DNA of 64,000 nt from NCBI GenBank assembly GCA_016929065.1, contig JAFGJO010000034.1, positions 1 to 64,000 of the forward strand. Reading direction: 5' to 3'. This document shows, piece by piece, positions 9,258-16,183 of the stretch. The position numbers and the translations under genes are program-made. Source of the stretch: Spirochaetales bacterium. GTDB taxonomy: Bacteria; Spirochaetota; Spirochaetia; SZUA-6; RPPD01. The stretch's first letter is position 1. Each line of letters opens with the position of its first letter. The notes under the pieces are model-generated. The model was not told where the DNA came from. It searched no databases and saw only the letters and a program-made list of their open reading frames with translations.

Positions 9258-11707
9258 TGAATACCTCTGAACGCTTCACAAAAGACGCAATCACTACCCT
9301 TCGTAATGCAATCCATGAGCATGACGGGAATGAGGTCTTTGCGGTCGGCAGGCTCAACCGTGAGGGGAGCGTCTACATGGTGACGGTTGTTGCCCGCGGC
9401 AATGAAAATGCGGTTCCGGCTTTGATCCCCCAGGCTGAAAAAAGCGATGTGGTGATTCACAATCATCCTTCCGGGACGCTCAAGCCCTCCGGAGCAGACC
9501 TGTCCATTGCCTCCCAGCTGGGGAATCAGGGGATCGGGTTTTTCATTGTCGACAACAAAGTCGAGCGGCTCACCGCTGTTGCCGAGCCGGTTGCGGTTGA
9601 AGAACTGCAGATGCTGGATGCAAACGAGTTTATTGATATGCTTGCCCCCGGCGGGAAACTTGAAAAAGTCCATGCTGAATATGAACAGCGTCCCACCCAG
9701 GAGGCAATGTGCAGCTTTGTTGTTGATGCATTCAATAACAACAGTCTGGCAGTTGCAGAGGCGGGGACTGGTGTGGGAAAATCACTTGCGTATCTGCTTC
9801 CGGCACTCAGCTGGGCAAAAAAAAACCGGGAGAGGGTGGTCATTTCCACCGCAACCATCGTGCTACAAGAACAGTTGATGGGAAAGGATATCCCGCTTGT
9901 AAAACAACTGCTGCCGGAAACCCCCGAGGTTGTTTTAATCAAAGGCAGGGGAAACTATCTTTGCATTAACCGGCTTAACGAGGCGCTCGAAGATTATACG
10001 ATGTTTGATGACGAGAACAGGGAATTGACCGCTATAAAAGAATGGTCAATGTCAACTGCAACTGGCGCACGGGACGATCTGTCATTTTATCCGGCAGACA
10101 GTGTCTGGCAGGATGTCAATTCGGAATCAGACACGTGTCTGGGACTGCGGTGTAGAAACAGGGAAGACTGTTTTGTCCTCAAGGCACGTCGTCAGGCAGC
10201 CAGGGCGCATGTATTGATTGTCAATCATCATCTGCTCTTTGCCGACCTCGCTGTCCGTCATGAGGGAACCGGATATGACACGACCGCGGTTCTCCCTCCT
10301 TTCTCGAGAATCATCTTTGATGAAGCGCACCGGGTTGATAAGAGCGCCACAAGTTATTTCTCGGAAAGCTTCAGCAGGTATTCTGTCCGGCGCGTGCTCG
10401 GTCGGCTCTACCATCAGCGTAAGGGAAGACATGGGGGAATACTGGTGTATCTTGACAGAAAGTACCCTGATGCCGGTATTATTCAGAATATTCCCCTTTA
10501 TATCGAAGCCATAATCGCACACACCGAACAACTGAATCTAGCTGCATTGAATGCCATCCAGACCGAAAAAAGCGTTTCGTTTCAGGATGTGGCTGCCGGA
10601 TCGCGTCAGAAGGAAATGGTCAGTGTTCTCAAGGATTTTATCTCCGCCATTACAAGCCTTTACAATGCCTGCGAGGAAGTGCTTGAGAAAGCGGCGAAAC
10701 AAGCAGGGGACGCAGATGACCATGAGGAATATGAATTGCGGATTCATCTGCGCCGTTTATTGACCATCCAGACGCTTGCGCGGGAGTTCGCGCAGGAGAA
10801 AGATCCCGCCGACAGAATCCTCTGGATCGAGTCCTGGAAGAGCAATAAGGGCGATCTTGTTGTCCGGTTTAATTCCACACCGCTTGATATAGCGCCTATC
10901 ATGCGTGAGGCGGTGTTTACACCCTACGCAACGGTTGTTTTTACCAGTGCGACGCTTGCGGTGGGGGGGAATTTCGATTTTTGGAAATCCCGGCTTGGCT
11001 TGAAAAACTGGGATGAACGTTCCTGTGAAGAGGGAATATTCCCATCACCATTTCCCTACAGAGAGAATGTGCTCTTGTGCCTGCCGGAAGACCCGCCGCA
11101 GCCGGGAGAAACGGGGTTTGAATCCTGTCTGACACAGACCATTGGAGAGGCGCTTTCCATTTCTGAAGGCAGGGGACTGGTACTGTTCACCTCGTATTCC
11201 CTGCTCAATGCCGTCTATGATGAAATAAGGGAAACTCTTTCGGCCCGGGGGATTGATATTCTAAAGCAGGGAACACTGGATATCGGACGGCTGCTTGCTA
11301 AGTTTCGAACCGAGACGAGCAGTGTGCTTTTCGCCACTGATTCATTCTGGGAGGGGATCGACAGTCCGGGTGAAACCCTGGAGGTCGTAATTGTCACCCG
11401 TTTGCCGTTTCGCGTCCCGACAGAGCCGGTATTAAAAAGGCAAATGGAACTCATCAAGACTGCAGGCGGCGACCCATTTCGGGAATATTCACTCCCGGAA
11501 GCGGTTGTCAGGCTGCGTCAGGGGTTTGGCCGGCTTATCCGGAAAAAAACCGACAAGGGCGTTGTCCTGATTCTTGATTCCCGAATTGTAAAAAAATATT
11601 ATGGAAAATATTTTCTCTCTTCTCTTCCCGAGACCAGGGTTGTTACCGGCGAGACAAAATCGGTTTTACGGGAGCTGGAAGAGTTTGTGGTAAAGATCAG
11701 GACATAA
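9257..11707 (+). CDS. DinG-type helicase with an N-terminal JAMM (RadC-like) domain
   Basis: An 816-residue two-part protein. Residues 1 to about 110 look like a JAMM metalloprotease-fold domain: Glu26, then His68-x-His70 in HNHPSG, Ser78 and Asp81 match the E / HxHPSG / SxxD metal-binding set seen in RadC. Residues from about 150 onward are an XPD/DinG superfamily 2 helicase: Walker A in EAGTGVGKS, Cys near 235 and three Cys near 293-304 placed as for a 4Fe-4S cluster, DEAH near 353, and late GLVLFTSY and RQGFGRLIR motifs. Known DinG unwinds damaged or R-loop DNA. Some Gram-positive DinG proteins carry a 3-prime exonuclease domain instead, so this N terminus is unusual. Confidence 0.88.
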   Translation: MNTSERFTKDAITTLRNAIHEHDGNEVFAVGRLNREGSVYMVTVVARGNENAVPALIPQAEKSDVVIHNHPSGTLKPSGADLSIASQLGNQGIGFFIVDNKVERLTAVAEPVAVEELQMLDANEFIDMLAPGGKLEKVHAEYEQRPTQEAMCSFVVDAFNNNSLAVAEAGTGVGKSLAYLLPALSWAKKNRERVVISTATIVLQEQLMGKDIPLVKQLLPETPEVVLIKGRGNYLCINRLNEALEDYTMFDDENRELTAIKEWSMSTATGARDDLSFYPADSVWQDVNSESDTCLGLRCRNREDCFVLKARRQAARAHVLIVNHHLLFADLAVRHEGTGYDTTAVLPPFSRIIFDEAHRVDKSATSYFSESFSRYSVRRVLGRLYHQRKGRHGGILVYLDRKYPDAGIIQNIPLYIEAIIAHTEQLNLAALNAIQTEKSVSFQDVAAGSRQKEMVSVLKDFISAITSLYNACEEVLEKAAKQAGDADDHEEYELRIHLRRLLTIQTLAREFAQEKDPADRILWIESWKSNKGDLVVRFNSTPLDIAPIMREAVFTPYATVVFTSATLAVGGNFDFWKSRLGLKNWDERSCEEGIFPSPFPYRENVLLCLPEDPPQPGETGFESCLTQTIGEALSISEGRGLVLFTSYSLLNAVYDEIRETLSARGIDILKQGTLDIGRLLAKFRTETSSVLFATDSFWEGIDSPGETLEVVIVTRLPFRVPTEPVLKRQMELIKTAGGDPFREYSLPEAVVRLRQGFGRLIRKKTDKGVVLILDSRIVKKYYGKYFLSSLPETRVVTGETKSVLRELEEFVVKIRT

Positions 11708-11751
11708 AAAAGCCTGCCGTAAAAGGAGAGCAATCCCGGACCGGCAGGCTT
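11705..11751 (-). terminator. Terminator of groES
   Basis: AAGCCTGCCG at 11710-11719 pairs perfectly with CGGCAGGCTT at 11742-11751. On the minus strand the hairpin is followed by a run of T (complement of 11706-11711). It overlaps the end of the convergent dinG gene and may serve both. Confidence 0.8.
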
Positions 11752-11771
11752 GAACTGGACAGTTTTGAGTG

Positions 11772-12035
11772 TTATTCCACAACTGCGAGTATGTCGGCAG
11801 CCTTTACAATAAGCTGCTCCTCGCCGTCAATCTTGATTGAGGTTCCGGCGTATTTGTCGTAGATAACTGTGTCTTTCACTTTTACCTTGATTTCTTCAGA
11901 ATCACCGACAGCAAGAACAACACCCTGCTGTGTTTTTTCCTGAGCGGTCTGGGGAATATAAATTCCGCCTGTCGTTTTTTCATCTTCAAGTTTTACTTTT
12001 ACCAGTACCCGATCGCCCAATGGTGTAATTTTCAT
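11772..12035 (-). CDS. groES: Co-chaperonin GroES
   Basis: Ten-kDa lid of the GroEL chaperonin. The 87-residue protein starts KITPLGDRVLVK and has the mobile-loop region EKTTGGIYIPQTAQEK. AGGAGG lies close upstream. No groEL is adjacent; the gene is monocistronic between convergent dinG and a divergent TPR protein. I could not find a CIRCE element (TTAGCACTC inverted repeat) in the upstream 200 bp. Confidence 0.96.
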   Translation of the reverse strand: MKITPLGDRVLVKVKLEDEKTTGGIYIPQTAQEKTQQGVVLAVGDSEEIKVKVKDTVIYDKYAGTSIKIDGEEQLIVKAADILAVVE

Positions 12036-12244
12036 AATCTCTTTCCTCCTGTTGCGGACTGTGTATACCTATAATCAAGTACACACTCACTTAAAAAAAA
12101 TGTTTTGTAAAAATATGATCTGTTTATCAGTTTTATAATTTTATCTAATGTACAATTTTCAAATACCTCTCGTCAAGAAAAATGTCATCTTTGTTGTCAT
12201 TTTTTTTTAATTTTATTACCTTAATGATAACCTTGGAGCAATAC

Positions 12245-12916
12245 GTGGAACAATGGAAAGCTGAAATCCAGAAAGGAAAATCCTTACTTGCCCGTCATGA
12301 TGCCGAAAATGCTGTCAAAGTGTTTTCTCATGCGCTCGAAAACTGTCCGGCAGCTGACTGCAACTGTTTTTCAAAAATTCTTTTTTATCTGGGAGTTTCT
12401 TTGAAAAAACTGGGACTCATCAACAGCGCTCTCAACCTTTGGGTTACAGCATACCGGTATAAAAAGAACCGGCTGATAAAAAAAATGATCGAGCGGTATT
12501 CGAACGGCTACGGAATGCTCAAGCAAAAAACCGATGAGCTGGATGACCGTCAGGCCTTTTATGCAATTCAGGTCATGAGGTATCTTGAAAAGAAAAAATG
12601 CCATACGTTTTCGACCGAGCCGGAGAAGGATGTGGTATTCGAATTGATAAAAGAACATTGGAAAATAATACTTCACAGCAGTATATTATCAGAAAGAACA
12701 ATCAATGAAAAACGTGAATACTTCCACAAAGTGAAAATTGTTTTTCCATTCCTCAATATGCCGAAGGTATTGGGTGATACAGTTTTAAAAGTCAATTTCA
12801 GTGAAAGCGGAATAGTACACGAGACAATTCGGTGCGGGTGCGGCAGCGGATTACCGTTTTGTATGTGCTGCGGGCGCACACCTGCTGTGGAAGAGATTAT
12901 TAATGGCATATTTTGA
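12245..12916 (+). CDS. TPR-like protein with C-terminal SEC-C zinc motif
   Basis: No named family is certain. The first about 110 residues are helical and TPR-like (AVKVFSHALENC, then ALNLWVTAYRY). The C-terminal end carries CGCGSGLPFCMCCGR, which matches the SEC-C pattern CxCGSG-x4-KCCG of SecA and other zinc-binding tails. I favour the GTG start because GGAG sits six bases before it; an in-frame ATG seven codons upstream (12224) has no ribosome binding site. It precedes the sigma factor gene but is separated from it by its own promoter region. A role as a protein-interaction adaptor is an inference. Confidence 0.7.
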   Translation: MEQWKAEIQKGKSLLARHDAENAVKVFSHALENCPAADCNCFSKILFYLGVSLKKLGLINSALNLWVTAYRYKKNRLIKKMIERYSNGYGMLKQKTDELDDRQAFYAIQVMRYLEKKKCHTFSTEPEKDVVFELIKEHWKIILHSSILSERTINEKREYFHKVKIVFPFLNMPKVLGDTVLKVNFSESGIVHETIRCGCGSGLPFCMCCGRTPAVEEIINGIF

Positions 12917-13050
12917 CCCATTACACATATGAAATAAAGAATATTGCGTCATTATGACTCAATCGATTTTATCAGGCATATAATAAATTTTGATTTATTA
13001 TTAACTCCATATCCAGTAAGTAATTAAAATTATCTCACAATGACATGTAT

Positions 13051-13066
13051 TGGCACACTCATTGCT
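13051..13066 (+). promoter_or_regulatory. Sigma-54 (-24/-12) promoter of the sigma factor gene
   Basis: TGGCACACTCATTGCT matches the RpoN consensus TGGCAC-N5-TTGCW at every position, with exactly ten bases between the GG (13052-13053) and the GC (13064-13065). A start at about 13077 would leave a leader of about 11 nt that just includes GGAGG at 13078-13082. Confidence 0.85.
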
Positions 13067-13087
13067 ATTAGATAGGTGGAGGATAGT

Positions 13088-13966
13088 ATGGCAGCAGTAG
13101 TAAAAAAGAAAAAAGAACGGTCAATATTTTCAGATGACGAGAATATACTTTCGATTTATTTGAAAGAAATCAACCAGATTCCTCTTCTGACCCGCGAACA
13201 GGAAGATACACACGCCCGCGCAGCAGCAAAAGGCGAAAAAAGAGCAAAAGATGTGCTTGTTCGCTCAAATTTGCGTTTTGTAGTCAATGTGGCAAAGAAA
13301 TATCAGAATCAGGGTTTGCCTTTGGTGGATTTAATAAGTGAAGGCAATATAGGCCTCATGAATGCGATTGAGCGTTTTGATGTGGACCGGGGGTATCATT
13401 TTATTTCCTATGCAGTATGGTGGATCCGTCAGGCAATTTTAAAGGCGATCTGTGAAAAATCCAGAATGATTCGTCTTCCCCTGAACAGGGCAAATGAACT
13501 TGTTCAGATTGAAAAAGCCAGAAAGGCCCTGCAAACTGATAACGGCATGGAGCCCGAGATAAGGGAAATTGCAGATATACTGGAAATGGACAAAAACCAT
13601 GTTTCGGATTTGATCAACATATCACGGGATCTTGTTTCTCTTGAATCTCCGGTGAATTCAGACAAGGATGCGAGCGTTGTAGGGGATTTTATTGAAAACG
13701 AACTGTATATTGCTCCGGACGATGTGATTATCGAGAAATCATTAAAGGATGATATTAATAATATTTTGACGACCCTTTCCGACAAGGAATCTGATATCCT
13801 TCAGTACCGGTTTGGGTTGAACGGACGCAGACCAATGTCTTTGAAGGAAATTGGAGACAAATACAAACTGACCAAGGAAAGAATCCGTCAAATCGAAAAA
13901 AAGGCGCTGAAAAGACTGCAGCACCCAACCCGGAGCCAGCTGTTAAAGTCGTATATCAATAACTAA
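13088..13966 (+). CDS. Sigma-70 family factor, RpoS/SigA-like (group 2)
   Basis: RNA polymerase sigma subunit of 292 residues. Region 1.2 is DDENILSIYLKEI, region 2 has LVDLISEGNIGLMNAIERFD and YAVWWIRQAI, region 3 has LPLNRANEL, and region 4 ends with LKEIGDKYKLTKERIRQIE plus ALKRLQHP. It lacks the long region 1.1 of a housekeeping RpoD, so it is more likely an alternative group 2 factor. I chose the ATG after GGAGG rather than the GTG four codons upstream. Its sigma-54 promoter suggests control by an RpoN activator, as for Borrelia RpoS. Confidence 0.9.
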   Translation: MAAVVKKKKERSIFSDDENILSIYLKEINQIPLLTREQEDTHARAAAKGEKRAKDVLVRSNLRFVVNVAKKYQNQGLPLVDLISEGNIGLMNAIERFDVDRGYHFISYAVWWIRQAILKAICEKSRMIRLPLNRANELVQIEKARKALQTDNGMEPEIREIADILEMDKNHVSDLINISRDLVSLESPVNSDKDASVVGDFIENELYIAPDDVIIEKSLKDDINNILTTLSDKESDILQYRFGLNGRRPMSLKEIGDKYKLTKERIRQIEKKALKRLQHPTRSQLLKSYINN

Positions 13967-13968
13967 TA

Positions 13969-14000
13969 GATAAACCGGATGTCTCTCCTTCCGGTTTATC
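13969..14000. other. Perfect 11-bp stem-loop after the sigma gene
   Basis: GATAAACCGGA pairs with TCCGGTTTATC around a 10-nt loop, directly after the stop codon. There is no T run, so it may stabilise the transcript end rather than terminate it. Confidence 0.6.
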
Positions 14001-14029
14001 ATGACATAGAGCTGCTTTCGGGCGGCACT

Positions 14030-14069
14030 GGCTGTAAGGACACACCATAGTTCTTGCAGCCTTTTTTTT
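14030..14069 (+). terminator. Rho-independent terminator of the sigma gene
   Basis: GGCTGTAAG (14030-14038) pairs with CTTGCAGCC (14053-14061) with one G-U pair, followed by eight T. Confidence 0.7.
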
Positions 14070-14131
14070 GCAATGAAAGCAGGAAGAAGAATTTATAAGG
14101 AAAGCAGTGCATGGAAGAGAAGAATTAATAA

Positions 14132-14173
14132 GGAAAAGCAGGAAAAGCAGGAAAAGCAGGAAAAGCAGGAAAA
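14132..14173 (+). repeat. 9-bp tandem repeat GGAAAAGCA
   Basis: Four perfect copies of GGAAAAGCA plus six bases of a fifth, inside the 469-bp gap between the sigma and flavoprotein genes. An open frame of 47 codons from 14073 runs through it but has no ribosome binding site, so I do not call it a gene. A CACAGAG-like repeat remnant follows at 14190-14213 (GTCGCAGAGAACACAAAG). Confidence 0.85.
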
Positions 14174-14345
14174 AGAATTTCAGCTTAAGGTCGCAGAGAA
14201 CACAAAGATAATATAAATTTTAAGGAAGCCATGAAACCAGGAAAAGATACACAAGGGGGAGCAGCTATAACTATATACCAGCTAATTGGTGAAACAAGCT
14301 GTTAAAAGCAGGGGGTTTATATTTTATGATATCAATATTATTTAC

Positions 14346-14374
14346 TTGACAATAAATAATATTGATATTAATGT
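14346..14374 (+). promoter_or_regulatory. Possible promoter of the flavoprotein gene
   Basis: TTGACA at 14346-14351, 17 bp, then TAATGT. The -35 is perfect and the -10 weak, in very A/T-rich DNA. Confidence 0.4.
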
Positions 14375-14435
14375 TAATAATAATGTAAATAATAAATATA
14401 AAGTTTAAAAAATCAAACAGGATTGTTATTTTCTT

Positions 14436-15980
14436 ATGAAGCAGGAAATTTATGATATTGTAATTGTCGGTGCAGGGCTTGGAGGATTGAGCGCAGGGGC
14501 AAAATGTGCCAAAGCGGGGAAATCCGTTTTGCTCATCGACAAAGAACCGCAGTCGGGCGGAATGGCGGCGAATTTTACCCGCAAGGGGTTCGAATTTGAT
14601 ATTTCCCTGAATTCATTCGGAGTAAACAGCGAGATCAGGAAGTTTTTTCACGATGTCGGGATTGAGGACAGGATTGAACTGGTTTCCCCGGAATCCGGCC
14701 AGCGGTATATCAACACGTTTGACAATACGGATATTAATTTGTCTGCCAGAAAATCATCCTATGCTGAAAACATTTCACAGTACCTGGGCATAGATAAAAA
14801 GCCGCTGGATAAATATATGGAATATCTAAAGAGGACAGGGCGGAATCTGGATATCAACAGCATTAAATGCAATGGCCTTGCAAAGATCACTGAGGCAATC
14901 AAAACCCTGCTGCGCGATCCCTCCTGTATTCTCCACATAAATTCAAAGAAATCAGCTGAAGATTTAATCGGCTCATTTATCACGATGAATGGAGCAACGG
15001 GCAGGAAGCTCAGACATATACTGCTTTCACGGTTCAATTGTTTTGACGAGGATTACAAAACGCTCAGCCCGTTTTTTTTCAGCATTGCAATGGATACGCT
15101 CCTTGCAGACGATGAATCCGGTACCAATGGCGAGTATTATATAAAAGGCGGTTCGGGAAAACTGAGCTCCACTCTCGCGGATGCAATCACTGCTTGCAGT
15201 GCCGGAAACAGAATCCTTACCCGGCACAAGGCGGTGAAATTGATCGCAGACGATCACAACAGGATTTGCGGTGTTGACTATATCGATATGAAAAGTAAAA
15301 GACACCAAACTGTGTTTGCCAAAAAGGTCATTGTTAATGCACCGATTCCCCATGCGGTTTCACAGCTTCTGCCGACACAATGTATCCGTATCCGAAAACA
15401 TGCCCGGAGGTACCGGCTCTCACAGCGGTCATCGGTGCAAATTTATATCGCCCTGAAAAACAGCATCCAGTCAGCGTACAATACAGCACTGGTTGATCCG
15501 GCAGTGCGGCACTGTCCCGAAACCGGTGTCTCAATTACCAATTATTCAGCCATCGATTCAGGACTTGCACAGCCTGCTGCAACCATCAGATTTTATGACC
15601 ATATCAGCTCATGGGCCGGGATGGATGAATCGGGGAACTGGAAGAAACATGACCGCTATACCGAACAAAAAGCCAAATGGGCAGAATATTACATCGATTT
15701 GTGCGACCGGGTTGTCCCGAAGCTCAAAGAGAACGCCCTGTATTACAATGTTGCCACTCCGGTGAGCATTCAGCGTCATATCAACTCGCCTTATGGTTCC
15801 TATTACGGATATTCCCAAACCGCGGGGCAAACCGGCATGGACCGGATGGATTTGAAATCATGTGTGCCCAATCTGTTTTTTGCCGGTGCTTACACAAAAC
15901 CCGGTCTTGGGGTAACATGCACATTGCTTTCCGGCGACAAGTGCGCGGACCTCGTGCTCGCCGAACTTGATCGAAAATAA
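14436..15980 (+). CDS. Phytoene-desaturase-like FAD oxidoreductase
   Basis: A 514-residue flavoprotein of the CrtI / carotenoid isomerase / retinol saturase group. The N terminus has the dinucleotide-binding fold DIVIVGAGLGGLSAGAKCA and the GGM motif after it. The C terminus carries LFFAGAYTKPGLGVTCTLLSG, typical of this group. No other carotenoid genes are nearby, so the substrate is unknown; an isoprenoid or lipid substrate is only a guess. The gene is monocistronic, flanked by repeat-rich gaps on both sides. Confidence 0.75.
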   Translation: MKQEIYDIVIVGAGLGGLSAGAKCAKAGKSVLLIDKEPQSGGMAANFTRKGFEFDISLNSFGVNSEIRKFFHDVGIEDRIELVSPESGQRYINTFDNTDINLSARKSSYAENISQYLGIDKKPLDKYMEYLKRTGRNLDINSIKCNGLAKITEAIKTLLRDPSCILHINSKKSAEDLIGSFITMNGATGRKLRHILLSRFNCFDEDYKTLSPFFFSIAMDTLLADDESGTNGEYYIKGGSGKLSSTLADAITACSAGNRILTRHKAVKLIADDHNRICGVDYIDMKSKRHQTVFAKKVIVNAPIPHAVSQLLPTQCIRIRKHARRYRLSQRSSVQIYIALKNSIQSAYNTALVDPAVRHCPETGVSITNYSAIDSGLAQPAATIRFYDHISSWAGMDESGNWKKHDRYTEQKAKWAEYYIDLCDRVVPKLKENALYYNVATPVSIQRHINSPYGSYYGYSQTAGQTGMDRMDLKSCVPNLFFAGAYTKPGLGVTCTLLSGDKCADLVLAELDRK

Positions 15981-15982
15981 GA

Positions 15983-16018
15983 ATTTCACACAAAGAACGC
16001 AAACATCACAGTGAGGAG
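15983..16018 (+). repeat. Dispersed CACAGAG-type repeat
   Basis: TTTCACACAAAGAACGCAAA followed by CATCACAGTGAGGAG, just after the flavoprotein stop codon. Confidence 0.4.
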
Positions 16019-16108
16019 ATATGAAAGTGAAGTTCGTGGGAAATTCTTCTTGAAAACACTTTTTGTGATTTATTTCTCTCTATATATGGCGTGTTTTGCC
16101 TTTTTACA

Positions 16109-16137
16109 TTGACAATTGATCATAATTAAATTACATT
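16109..16137 (+). promoter_or_regulatory. Promoter of ppdK
   Basis: Perfect TTGACA, 17 bp, TACATT. The ppdK start follows after about 45 bp with GGAGG as ribosome binding site. Confidence 0.65.
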
Positions 16138-16183
16138 ACATGCATAAAAATCACACATATAATTTTTCCGGAGGTATCTTTTA

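Noticed and set aside
12036-12181. CIRCE or heat-shock operator for groES
   Set aside because: A GTGTATACC...GTACAC near-palindrome is present, but it does not match the TTAGCACTC-N9-GAGTGCTAA consensus.
14073-14216. 47-codon ORF with KQE repeats
   Set aside because: No ribosome binding site, follows directly after the terminator T run, and its sequence is just the translation of a DNA tandem repeat and a dispersed repeat.
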